Positions 47,892 through 57,920 of a DNA stretch of 64,000 nucleotides are shown here, one piece after another. The notes under the pieces were generated by a model. The model saw only the letters and a list, made by a program, of their open reading frames with translations, had not been told where the DNA came from and did no database searches. The DNA is from Cryptomeria japonica (Eukaryota > Streptophyta > Pinopsida > Cupressales > Cupressaceae). The stretch is from contig NC_081414.1 of the NCBI RefSeq assembly GCF_030272615.1, positions 235,763,733 through 235,827,732 of the forward strand. The letters are read 5' to 3'. Each line of letters opens with the position of its first letter. Within the stretch, counting starts at the first letter, position 1. Position numbers and translations under genes: made by a program.

Positions 47892-48022
47892 ATGGCGATA
47901 CTCAGGCAAAGGACTTGGGTGCGTGCAAATCGGATCAACCTGCGTGCAAATCGGATCGTCACCACAACCGACTGGAGGATTGACTTGTCACCGGACAGCA
48001 GAAATAAGATCGTTAACAAGAT
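47892..48022 (+). CDS. MED15-like KIX-domain N-terminal exon (partial)
   Basis: From ATG 47,892 the frame reads MAILRQRTWVRANRINL.. and then TTDWRIDLSPDSRNKIVNKM. The core D-W-R-x-x-L-x-P-D-S-R-x-K-I-V-N-K-I/M is the start of the KIX domain of plant Mediator subunit 15, which binds activators and couples them to RNA polymerase II. In that family the motif sits near the N-terminus, as here. A GTATGC donor at 48,023 would end the exon within the Ile codon that follows NK. The next KIX helices are not found in the remaining 16 kb. It may be exon 1 of a gene with a very long intron or a captured fragment. A 21-bp tandem repeat creates RANRINLRANRI upstream of the motif. Confidence 0.5.
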
Positions 48023-48129
48023 GTATGCAATTAATTCCTGTATTTCTTTTCAATGGATCCTCTCATATTGCCGTAGTATGCCTATTGTCAAATTATTAGA
48101 CCGATTCGCAAAAACCCACCTTATAATTT

Positions 48130-49785
48130 AGGGTGTCTTTAGAATGCACATAAATATCAGTAGATGGCTCCCGCACGTAAATTGCAAAAACCCAATACCC
48201 AATACTCTGTTTATGTAAATAAATAAAAGGGTTTTCATCAACCCTAGCCAAAACATAGACATCAATATGTTGATTCAAAAACATCCAGAGCAATCTTAGA
48301 CCACGCACTGCCCACGCATATGCATACCTAAAAAGATCAGATTATTTCTTTGATTTCCAGAAAACAGATTAGTTCTTTGGTTTTCGTGTGTTTTTCAAGT
48401 CATACAATCAAATTTGACTTGATTGTGGAATGTAAATCTAATTTATTAAAATTCGAGGTGTCGTCCATATTTCAAAGTTGCTGAGAAGGAAAGGTGTCGT
48501 CCATATTTAATTAAGCGTTCCCATGCAACTTTAAAATTATGAAAAAAGGGATAATTTAGAATCTTTCCTTATTTTGGTGGAGCAGCGATTGTTTAGGGAT
48601 TAAAAATAAGTGGGAAGAAAAGGGGAGCTAGAAATAATCAGGGAGAGCTTATTAACAAATTTGCCATATGGCTTCATAATTTGCTTTCCTTTTTTTTTAA
48701 TATTTTATTTCTATTTTTTTTTTCATATTTTAAATGCACAAATTAGTATTAATATTATTAATACAAAGTTAAAATATTTTGTTGAAAATAAGCAGCAAAG
48801 ATAAATATTCATGGGACTAGCTGCTTCACAAATAATTCCTAAAAATATTGAGCAGCGACGGCCAAATGGAAACACGCCCTAACTGTTTTAAATATTGCAT
48901 TCCTTATTTTTCTCTTGATAATGCAATCTATTTTTCCTTGCTCTCCTACATGTAAAAATATATTATTATTTAAATTGGGGTAAACATTTGTTATGAATTA
49001 GTCAGGTCATAGAGGGGACCTCATTTTCAATACGAACATTCGACAATAACATTTAAGTAGAGGTTTGAATGTCACAACACTACAATTTAATCATCACACT
49101 ATATCATTATAAAAAAATTTATAAAAAAATTAATAAATTATAAATTACAATAAATTTAAATGCATTCTTCAAATAAAAAAATAAATATATTTAAAACAAA
49201 ATTAAATTAAAAAAGAAAAGATAGAATTCTTTTCAAATTAAGTTTATCTTGGATGTTGTTAAAGCATTATAAAGGTTTTCTTAAAGTTTATCTAGGACTG
49301 TGTAAACGTTATTAATGCTTATAGATATGAGAATGCTTATTGTAAACAGGTAAAGGTTTAGAAGGAGATTTTAAATATGGAAAACATTACTTTGGTGAAC
49401 AAAATTCTTCTTGTAGAATATCTCAAATGATTATTGTATAATTCACTTGGGTATTGTTCAATATAGGTGCATTTCTGTTATATTTAACATATTGATTATA
49501 TTGATGATGGATTTGCCCTTACAATGGGGCTTGTCTTATAGAGCCGATGTTAGGATAATTGCAATATTCTATTGATCTTATTTTGGAGTTTCATTATCAG
49601 TTGGATTGTTTTAGCTTGTAGAAATTAGCAGTTAAAATCTTTTATAACATTTCTTTTTCTGGAATTTTGAAGTTCTTCAACTTGTTTTGTTATTGAATGA
49701 TCCTGACAAGAGTTGACTAAGAGAGGTGATTGTACTTGTGAAAATTTTAGAAAAAAACAGTTGTTTTTTCAATATTAGAGCTGAC
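48130..49785. other. No gene recognised
   Basis: AT-rich. A minus ORF at 48,096-48,308 and a plus ORF at 48,610-48,804 have no recognisable domain. If the MED15-like exon is real, this would be intron. Confidence 0.4.
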
Positions 49786-49790
49786 CTAAT

Positions 49791-50422
49791 TGTTAAATTT
49801 GTGCCCTAGTTCAGTAATCAGATTTGTAACATTTAATTATTTGTTAGCATTTAGTAAACCATAATCAAGTAAATTCAAGAATGAAACAAGAGAGCAAGAG
49901 ACAAACACAAATACCCTGGGAAAACCTCCAAGGAGGAAAAACCCAGCACTAAAGACCCACAGGTCAGATTATGTATTCAATCTTAATTGTACAAATACAA
50001 TACTTAGCTTGATTCTCCAGATCTGATCCCTTTTAGTATATCAGATCTGCCCTTCTAAATACACCAAGTCTGCACCAAAATGCCTTATATCCTCTTGGAT
50101 AAGTTTGCACAATCCTCTTCTATATTTCGCACCTTTAGTTGCAGAGCTAGTTTGCTGATTGCATGAGAGATGATGTGATGAATTGTGTTTGTAATTTAAC
50201 TTTATTTATATGAGTCTTTAACCCATATACCTCAAGTCGGTCTTAATCCTTTTTGGCGCCAATTTGTTTTATTGAGGCATGGTGCATTTAGTGTAGCGTG
50301 GAGGTATGGGGCCGGACTTGACTTGGGGGCACGTTACCCCTTTAAGATAGGACCCAGTCCTATATGGGTTCGGATGTTGCCTTAAGGCAATCCGAACCCA
50401 TCTTCCCTAGTTATAAACAACA
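49791..50422 (-). mobile_element. Solo copia-type LTR with target duplication
   Basis: Minus-strand LTR of 632 bp, TGTTGTTTATAAC (50,422) to AAATTTAACA (49,791), with TG..CA ends. Exact 5-bp target duplications CTAAT lie at 49,786-49,790 and 50,423-50,427. The middle holds the paired CCTTGGAGG..CCTCC phrases common in copia LTRs. It also contains a strong palindrome at 50,366-50,399. No internal sequence adjoins it, so it arose by LTR-LTR recombination. Confidence 0.88.
50366..50399. repeat. Perfect-arm palindrome within the solo LTR
   Basis: Outer arms GGGTTCGGAT / ATCCGAACCC are perfect, and the inner TGCCTTAAGGCA is a second perfect palindrome. Its location near the LTR start suggests either an enhancer-like dyad or an RNA hairpin in the LTR. 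Confidence 0.9.
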
Positions 50423-50427
50423 CTAAT

Positions 50428-51649
50428 TTGTCCTCAAAATTGGTGTGACCTCTGCTGTCTTCATGGTGAAATTGTGTATGTATGTTGTTCAAGCTTGCCT
50501 TTCTTTTCTCATTAAATTTGCAGTAAGGCAGCAAAACAACATAGGTGCATTTACAGTGGTCTTTAAATGGCCGAAACAACCAGTCTTCTATTGAGCAAGA
50601 TGTTAGGTGGGCAGGAGGATATTTCTCAGCAGTGGAGAGCTGAAATTGGCATCCTTTAATAGCAGGTTAAAACATGGTATCTACTTAATGTTTTACTCCT
50701 AGCTTTTAGGAGATGATAAGATCAAAATGAGGGTGCACATCTTGAACCATCTAAATATTCTTCCAAGTGCACATAAAAGTTCGAGAAACCATACAAAATC
50801 CGTGCTTAGCATTAAAGGCATTTCAGACACAAGGCAGGCGCACATTCCCAGTGTTTTTGCTCTTGTATTTTCTCCCCAAGGCCCCAAAAGTGACAATTAC
50901 CTTACGTGGTTTTAAGGAGGGGATGAATGAATGAATGAAATAATTTTAATAATGTCCATGAGACCAGCAGCTTAAGAGACTGAGAATTGAAATCTTAAGT
51001 CAAGAGACTGAGAATCGAAATCTTAACAGTTTTCATGTTCTTTTTTGATGTTGACTCTCTTATTATGAATCTTGATCAAGAAGCCAACAATTTTGTGAGG
51101 CCTTGCCTCCTCAAATAGCTCACTTAGACTACCCACCTTCAATTTTTTTTAATATTGAATACAAATATCTTCATAAACAACACACTCCATTATAAAATGC
51201 CATTCAGTTTCAACTACCAATCTGTTGTAGAAACTATAGGTTCTTTCTTCCCACTCTTCCTTGGGGACTGTTCATCTACATGTGTCTAAGATGGTGTGAA
51301 CTGGTTCTCAACTGCGCAACTAAAAGTCTAGCCTTTCCCTTGATTGTGATCCTTAGATAATCTTTCTCACCATGTTCCCATGTGGGGTTGAACTTTTTGA
51401 CATACTGTGTTTTTTTCAGCTAATCTGTTTTTTTGTTAAATACATAGTATGTAGACTCGGACTCGGAGAGTACTTGGTAAGCCAAATTTTTTTAGACTCT
51501 GCAAAAACTCAACAACTTAAAAAGTACTCAATTTTTTTCATAAAAAACACTTTTTTTTTGTTGCAAATTTCAATTACAAAATGTATCAAATGAGTCTAAA
51601 AACCATGAGGAAGTGTTTTCTATTAAATTTAATTGTTCAATACATATGG
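50428..51649. other. No gene recognised
   Basis: Unremarkable AT-rich DNA. ORFs at 50,699-50,915 overlap on opposite strands and have no domain. Confidence 0.4.
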
Positions 51650-51654
51650 ATTAC

Positions 51655-52217
51655 TGTTGGTGTAAATAATTATTCATCATGGATATTATTACACCTTACT
51701 TAAGTTTACTTAGAAAATGCATCTCATAGTAGTTTGGGTATGAGACACTTAGGTGTTTGTGCCACATTGGGATAGTGTGTGTAGGAGAATTTCCACCTTT
51801 TATGGTGTTGATCTTGTTACTACTTTGTCATATCCACTTATTGTGGAGTGATAATTCCACCTTCGGTGGGTGATCCACCTCATGTGGAATATTTTATTGT
51901 TTCTCCTACCTATCCACACCTATTTCTAACTTACCCTTGTTTCTTATTGAGCTACATGTCATGTTTGTGTGCACACATATCCATATAGCCTTGCCTATAT
52001 AAGCAGACTCATCTACATTGTTTGTACAGGCAATTATTGACGGGCAATCATTGAACATCTTGTAATGCTCCAATTGATCATAATTTGCATCTTGATAGAA
52101 TATAGTTTATTCGTATCATCTATTTTGTTCTCTCTTATTTGTGCTTTCCATTGCCTCTAGATCTTGGCAAAATCTCACATTGTATCAGATCTCTCTCATG
52201 GTATCAAAAATCTCACA
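51655..52217 (+). repeat. 5' LTR of the non-autonomous copia element
   Basis: TGTTGGTGTAAATA to AAATCTCACA. A TATA box (CTATATAAG, about 51,995) fits the U3/R promoter. It ends exactly at the primer site. Confidence 0.95.
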
Positions 52218-52230
52218 TGGTATCAGAACC
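52218..52230 (+). other. Primer binding site of the non-autonomous element
   Basis: TGGTATCAGAACC, differing by one base from the common initiator-Met tRNA complement (TGGTATCAGAGCC). Pseudo-sites (TGTATCAGATC, GGTATCAAAAATC) occur just upstream inside the LTR end, at 52,180-52,212. Confidence 0.9.
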
Positions 52231-53025
52231 ATTAGAGTGTCATTGGTTTGCCAATTGAGAGAAATTTGGGGTTTCCATTTTGGAGCTTTCTATTGCAGGT
52301 TATTATTGAAGCTTGATGGGTCAAATCTGAGGTCACCATTGGATTGAGGAGGTCCAAGAAAGTCAGTTTTGCCTTTTGTTTCATCCAAATCGGACTTCGG
52401 AGGGCAATTCTAGAGGCATTTGAAGTTTTGAAGCTGCGGCGGAAATTTTCTAGAAATTATAATTTTGCAGGCAATTTTCAAATAGTGATATCTCATTCAT
52501 CCAGACTCCTTTTTTCGAGCAATTTTTTTTGTTTTGGGGTAGAATTTCATGATCTGTACAGTGGTGTAGGATTTGTTTGATTTTCGGATATAGGTTTTTT
52601 CTGAAATCATGGAATCCCGATTTTTACAACTTTGGAGGCTTCGTTCGGGCTCATATGGACTCTTTTTCAGGTGCCATTTTTTTTGAAAGTGCATAATTTT
52701 TTGTCTACTTTCATAATTTGCCATTAGTTTGCAGAAATTTTGTTAGAAATTGTACTTTTAGCATATGGTCTTTTTTTTGGCCAATTTGGCACTTGTATTG
52801 CATAGATCTATCTTGTTGGTCTTTTGCTTTGTAGCTCTTAGCCTATTGGAGCAGTTGTAAAACAAAATCAGAAGTCCACCTTGCCATTGTTTGCAAGTGG
52901 CCTATTGTACACGCACTACATATAAAGTGCCAAAATCATAATTTTTGGGGGGGTACTTTGATTGATTGAATTTGGGGGGTGTCTCTTGTGCTTTTGTGCT
53001 CTTGTGTTCCTTCCTTTTTGTTGCT

Positions 53026-53859
53026 ATGGGTTCTCCTAAGTTTCTTCTCTTAACTCCTCATATTTATGCTACTTGGAAAATTGATGCATGGAGTAAACTT
53101 ATGGAAAAATGATTAACTCATTATATTGATGGAACTATTGTTGCTCTTGTTGATCCTAAGGCTGATTCTGTTGGTCACTTGGATTAGCTCACTAAAAATA
53201 TCATGGCAATTGGTACCTTAAGAAAGTATGTATCAAAGGACCTTATTTTTCATATTGAAAAATGTACTCTAATCAAGGATGCTTGGCAAAAGTTTCAAGA
53301 CTTGTATGGTCAATTTGATGAGATTAGAGGATATCAAATTGATAGTGATCTCACCATGTTAGATCCCAAGAATTTTGATACTATACAAGATTATGTCACT
53401 AAGGCAAAAGAGTTGAGGGCACAACTCAAGGATTGTGGCATTGATAAGAAGGATACTCAATTGATCTTCAACTTGATGGGCAAGCTTCCACAAGAATATG
53501 CAACATTTGTTTCTAGTTTCCAAACCCATAGGATGACAATGGGTTCAAGCTACACAATGCCTACATTTGATGCTTTCGCTGAAATGTTGATGATGGAACA
53601 AACTAAGTTGATAAACATGGGCATTCTTAAGACTTCTAAGTCTCAAGCATTAGTGGCAAATCAAGGGAACAAAGGAAATCAAGGAAAGAACAACTCAAAC
53701 AAGAAGAAATGGCAATCAAAGCCTAAGGACAAAGCATCACCTTCTCCACAACAAGGAGATTCATCCTCTTCCAAGAGGGACAATTCGCCAAAGAGGGAGA
53801 GACCTACTTGTGCTTATTGTAAAAAGTTTGGTCATGAGGAGCGTCGTTGCCAAGATTGA
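53026..53859 (+). pseudogene. Copia gag with CCHC zinc knuckle
   Basis: Starts ATG at 53,026 (MGSPKFLLL), about 0.8 kb after the primer site. It contains the UBN2-type core (KCTLIKDAWQKFQDLYG, DYVTKAKELRAQLKDCG, SYTMPTFDAFAEML), a long Lys/Ser/Gln-rich basic region, and a CCHC knuckle (CAYCKKFGHEERRC, 53,809-53,850) near the C-terminus, with a stop at 53,857. Two early in-frame stops (TGA at 53,110 and TAG at 53,185) fall where the family has Trp. The part from 53,203 on is open for 218 codons. The protein forms the particle and packages the RNA. Confidence 0.9.
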
Positions 53860-53862
53860 TGA

Positions 53863-55177
53863 GCTCACACACATCCTCAAAAAGCATAACATTGATTTGC
53901 CTAATGTCTACAAGAAGGATGATTCATCAACTTCCACTTCCTCACATTCAAAAGGAAAAGGGCAAGCATTCATGGCTTCTATAAGTGGGAAGATTCACTC
54001 TTTTGGGACAAAAAAAGGAAAAGCTCTTTGTGCTACTACAAGTCATGATTCAGGGAGATGGCTTCTAGATTCAAGGGTTTCTCATCATATGGCATCTTCG
54101 CAGTCTATGTTCTCTTCATTTGAGCCTTGCACCATGCTGCAAATTTTGATGGGCAATCATACATACATGGATGTGATTGGGAAAAGATCTATTGCCATTG
54201 GGGACAACTCCTTCAATGATATGTTGTGTGTACCCCATTTGACAAACAATCTCCTTTCCATCTATCAAATCCCACATGGCGCAACTAAGAGAATTGTGGA
54301 GTTCACACCTGAGTCAGTTTTCATTAGAGACTTGGAGACTAGAGCTATCATTGCGACTGGGGTGGTTGATCATGCATCTTTGTTATACTCCTTTTCAGAT
54401 TTTGTTGTTGATGATGATTTCACATATGATGATTCTACACATGATGATCACACTTCTTGTGATGGTTCAAATTTTGAGAACTTTGGGTACTTGAACTTGG
54501 GGATTCTCACATGTGACCCCGTTCTTGAGCCTTGTGTTTCATCTCCTCCTATTGATATTACATCACCTATTGCACCTAATGATGCTGATAGTGCGACAAT
54601 TTTGCCTTCTTGTGATTTAGTGCAGTAGGATATATCTTGTCTTCCAGCTTCAAATTCATGGGATGAGTACTTGACAGACATTGCAGGTTTGTTTGTGGAA
54701 TCCTACATTGCAGATTTGGGAGACATCATTGATGATATTCATCTTCTCTTTGATGAAGATGATCATTCTTCGATTGTTGCGAGGGAACACTTTGACCCTC
54801 TTGTTCATTTTCTACATGATCATTCTTTCGAGGTTGACATGATTGTGTATACTTATGTACAACAGTTGGAGGAGGTCTCTTTATCCTTTAGGGAGACATG
54901 TGAGTCTTTGGGACTTGTTCTACATTCATCTCCACTAGATCTTGGAGTGCCTTTTTTAGCAGTGTGGAGCAGTTCACCACCTTTGGAGGGGGTATCTTTC
55001 AACATAGACATGGGGACACTTGAGCAGTTTTCAGAGACTTCATTCATGATGAGTTTTTTTCATACATCTTCCCTTCATGATTGGGGAGACTTCATGGATA
55101 CACCTTTGGTTTTGTTTCTTGCTAAGGGGAGGAAGTTTGTTCGATGTTCGTGGAGCAGTTTCTTCATACATCATTGA
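53863..55177 (+). pseudogene. Protease fused in frame to an unknown acidic domain
   Basis: Frame shifted by one from gag. After a Ser/Lys-rich linker, GRWLLDSRVSHHM, LCVPHLTNNLLSIYQI and RAIIATGVVDHASLLYSF match the copia protease and the start of the pre-integrase region; the active-site Gly is Arg (DSR). Instead of an integrase zinc motif, the frame runs into an Asp-rich stretch (VVDDDFTYDDSTHDD..) and, past one stop at 54,626, an open 168-codon segment (54,671-55,177). That segment contains DLGDIIDDIHLLFDEDDHSS and other acidic, Leu- and Phe-rich text, and ends just before a T- and C-rich 3' region. I do not recognise this domain. Its length and openness suggest a real product. No transmembrane segment is obvious. 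Confidence 0.7.
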
Positions 55178-55506
55178 GCTTCTATCATCGGTGCAGATTC
55201 TACATTGAGGGGGGGCTTCCTAGCTTCTCTTCTTCTCTCATATGGGGGGACTTTTTCCTCACATGGGGTTTTGTTCCTCACATGCTTCTATGAGAGTTCT
55301 CTTGTATAGTTTTCATCTCTCTTTTGGGGGAGGATTTTTTCCCATTGGTTTTTTCTCTCTTTCCCCGCTTTGTGAGGGATTTCATTGCATTGGTTTACAT
55401 GCATTTGCATTTGTACATGGGTACCTAACATGGCCTTGTAGCCGAGACCCATCTTGCATTGCTTAGTTGCATTGTAGACTTAAGTGCATTCCCCTAAGTT
55501 GCACTT

Positions 55507-55515
55507 AAGGCGGGG
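55507..55515 (+). other. Polypurine tract of the non-autonomous element
   Basis: AAGGCGGGG directly before the 3' LTR start TGTTGG. Confidence 0.85.
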
Positions 55516-56078
55516 TGTTGGTGTAAATAATTATTCATCATGGATATTATTACACCTTACTTAAGTTTATTTAGGAAATGCATCTCATAGTAGTTTGGGT
55601 ATGAGACACTTGGGTTTTTGTGCCACATTGGGATAGTGTGTGTAGGAGAATTTCCACCTTTTATGGTGTTGATCTTGTTACTACTCTATCATATCCACTT
55701 ATTGTGGAGTGATAATTCCACCTTTTGTAGGTGATCCACTTCATGTGGAATATTTTATTGTTTCTCCTACCTACCCACACCTATTTCCTACTTATCCTTG
55801 TTTCTTATTGAGCCACATGTCATGTTTGTGTGCTCACATATCCATATAGCCTTGCCTATATAAGCAGGCTCATCTACATTGTTTGTACGGGCAATTATTG
55901 ACGGACAATCATTGAACATCTTGTAATGATCTAGTTGATTATAATTTGCATCTTGATAGAATACAGTGTATTCCTATCATCAATTTTGTTCTCTCTTATT
56001 TGTGCTTTCCATTGCCTCTAGATCTTGGCAAAATCTCACATGGTATCGGAACTTTCTCATGGTATAAAAAATCTCACA
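55516..56078 (+). repeat. 3' LTR of the non-autonomous copia element
   Basis: Same length (563 bp) as the 5' LTR, ends ATCTCACA, then target duplication ATTAC. Differences from the 5' LTR are spread over its length with no indels. Confidence 0.95.
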
Positions 56079-56083
56079 ATTAC

Positions 56084-57388
56084 AAAATGGCATCATCATA
56101 CGAATCCAGATAGTGGAATTGGATACAATAGCTAGCTATGAACTAATAACTATTATGAATTTATGATGATTGTTTTTGAAAATCATCATCATAAATTTCT
56201 TATCTAGGCAACTTAGACATTACTAGTTTTTGCATCTTCCTCTTCCTCAACCTAAAGAAATAATGGGAAGTAGAGGGAGGGTATGGTCCTTGCACTCAAA
56301 TCTGGCTTCCTCCTTGGTGTAGAAGATTGTGCCTGTGTGTTGATGTGTTTTTTGTACACGACCAAACACAGAATAAAATACCCAAAGGTACCTTATCCTC
56401 TCTTGAACAAAGTTTCCCGACTGTAGAAGATCTCGCCGAAGGATCAGTCGGAGTAACTCCAAGGTTCTTGTATGTAAGTTCTCTACGTGTGGATAAGCTT
56501 CTCGTGGTATGATGTGATTTTGTTGGAATCACAAGGGAACTTACGTTTAACTGCTTGAACGTCTGATTTGCTTTGGATATTGCTGGAACGTGAGATTTTA
56601 CTGGCCGTTGATTTTGAAAAAAAAGGAAAAAGGAGAAAGGTTGAAACTGGATCTATTTCTAATACGAAGAATGTAAGAGCAATGAATGACCTTTGATGAA
56701 ATTCTAACTAAGTCTTGCTTTGACATCCCAGGACCATCTCCACAAGGTTAGTGCGATCTTCTGAGGAAAACTTTATGATGTTCAGATCACCGCTACAAGC
56801 ATGGACACCATCAGGCTGATGCATATCAATGAAGAAGCGACAATTGAAGTTAAGCTTAAGCTGAATGATTGCAAACTTGCCTTGTGTAGTCTGCAATCAA
56901 CAAACTGCTAGTAGTATGGATATACATATTTCACCATCGATCATACACATTTCTTCCACTCATCTAGTAACATGAAATCAAATTTGAGAAGTATAGAGAC
57001 CATGCAAATTGTTGAATCGATCCATAGCATTCACCATTTCTTCAATGAAGTTTACAAGTCCTTTACAACAACATCTTGGCAACAATCTTTGCCTTCTCTT
57101 TCTACTCTACTCTAACTATTTCCTATTCTTTGACTATTCACTATTATCTATTCTCTATCAACTAACTATTAACCTTTACAAATGAGGAGCCAGGGCTTAT
57201 ATAGAGAACCCTTTACAAACAGACGACTCTGATTGACTTAGAACCAATGGCTAGGATTGCAAGATAGAAACCCTAATTAGGGTTTGTTACAACAAACTTC
57301 CTCAGCCAATTAGAAAATTACATTTCAAGGGTGAGGACCAATAGGAAGCAGGGGTAGGTGCCTTGAAGTTTGTGCTGTCCTTGATGAG
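56084..57388 (-). mobile_element. Probable minus-oriented LTR or leader segment
   Basis: On the minus strand a TATA box (CTCTATATAAGCCC, about 57,205-57,215) is followed by an A/G-rich transcript-leader-like stretch and later GGTACCTTTGGGTATTTT. A palindromic AACCCTAATTAGGGTTT lies at about 57,270-57,285. No second copy or clear target duplication was found, so the borders are unknown. Confidence 0.35.
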
Positions 57389-57795
57389 TCAGGTACATTG
57401 AATCTGGACACGCTGAGGTGGACCAATCCGACTGGAGGAGCAGTGACTGGGATGCCACCTTGTCTGATGCCTGTGTCTTGGTTGATCTCCTTTCTGTCTC
57501 AATTTGATGAATGATGTACCTCTTTTGCTCCTAAGTGCTTGATGAGGCCTTCTTATCGTCAAGTCTTCCTTCTCCGGTAGCATACCTTGCCTTGAAGTGT
57601 TGGCGAAGCCTTTCTTTGTCCTCTTGTGGTAGAATGAGGTCTTGAGGCTAACTTGAATTCCTTGAACACCCCTAGTCTTCCAATGCTTCAAAGCACCTTG
57701 AGTCCTCCCTTTCTGCATGTGGAACATCCTTGATGATGATGGACTGGAAGAGGTCGTCCTTGTCCTGGCCTGGTCTTCTTTCATCTGCAAAACAA
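57389..57795 (-). pseudogene. Basic ORF after a splice-acceptor-like site
   Basis: On the minus strand TTTGTTTTGCAG (about 57,786-57,797) is followed at once by ATGAAAGAAGACCAGG. The frame is open to 57,389 and rich in Arg, Lys, Ser and Gln, with no recognised domain; upstream codons of the longer ORF precede the acceptor and are probably intron. It might be the start of a retroelement gag, which is often basic, but that is only position-based. The same 12-mer ends the divergent half at 63,973. Confidence 0.3.
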
Positions 57796-57920
57796 ACCAA
57801 AAGATGATTAGGACACATAATAAATTCATCTTAACATAGCATTTTCTACCTTAAATCATCAACAAGAAGACATCAAAATGAAGTTTGCTCAAGATTCTCC
57901 CCAAGGACAGGCCCTATAAG

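Larger units (their letters stand above)
51655..56078 (+). mobile_element. Non-autonomous Ty1/copia element, structurally complete
   Basis: All borders are visible: target duplication ATTAC (51,650-51,654 and 56,079-56,083), two 563-bp LTRs (51,655-52,217 and 55,516-56,078), primer site (52,218), gag, protease, a further ORF, and polypurine tract (55,507-55,515). Total length is 4424 bp. Integrase, reverse transcriptase and RNase H are absent; the space after protease holds an unrelated acidic ORF. I count about 32 mismatches between the LTRs (roughly 94 percent identity), so insertion is not recent. It must rely on enzymes of an autonomous copia relative, perhaps one like that at 1-7 kb, which has a near-identical polypurine tract. 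It resembles the TR-GAG type of plant non-autonomous elements but also keeps a protease. Confidence 0.93.

Noticed and set aside
56084-57300. Solo LTR with borders at TGTAACAAACCC
   Set aside because: A candidate flank ACAAA does not have a correctly placed partner, so the borders are not supported.
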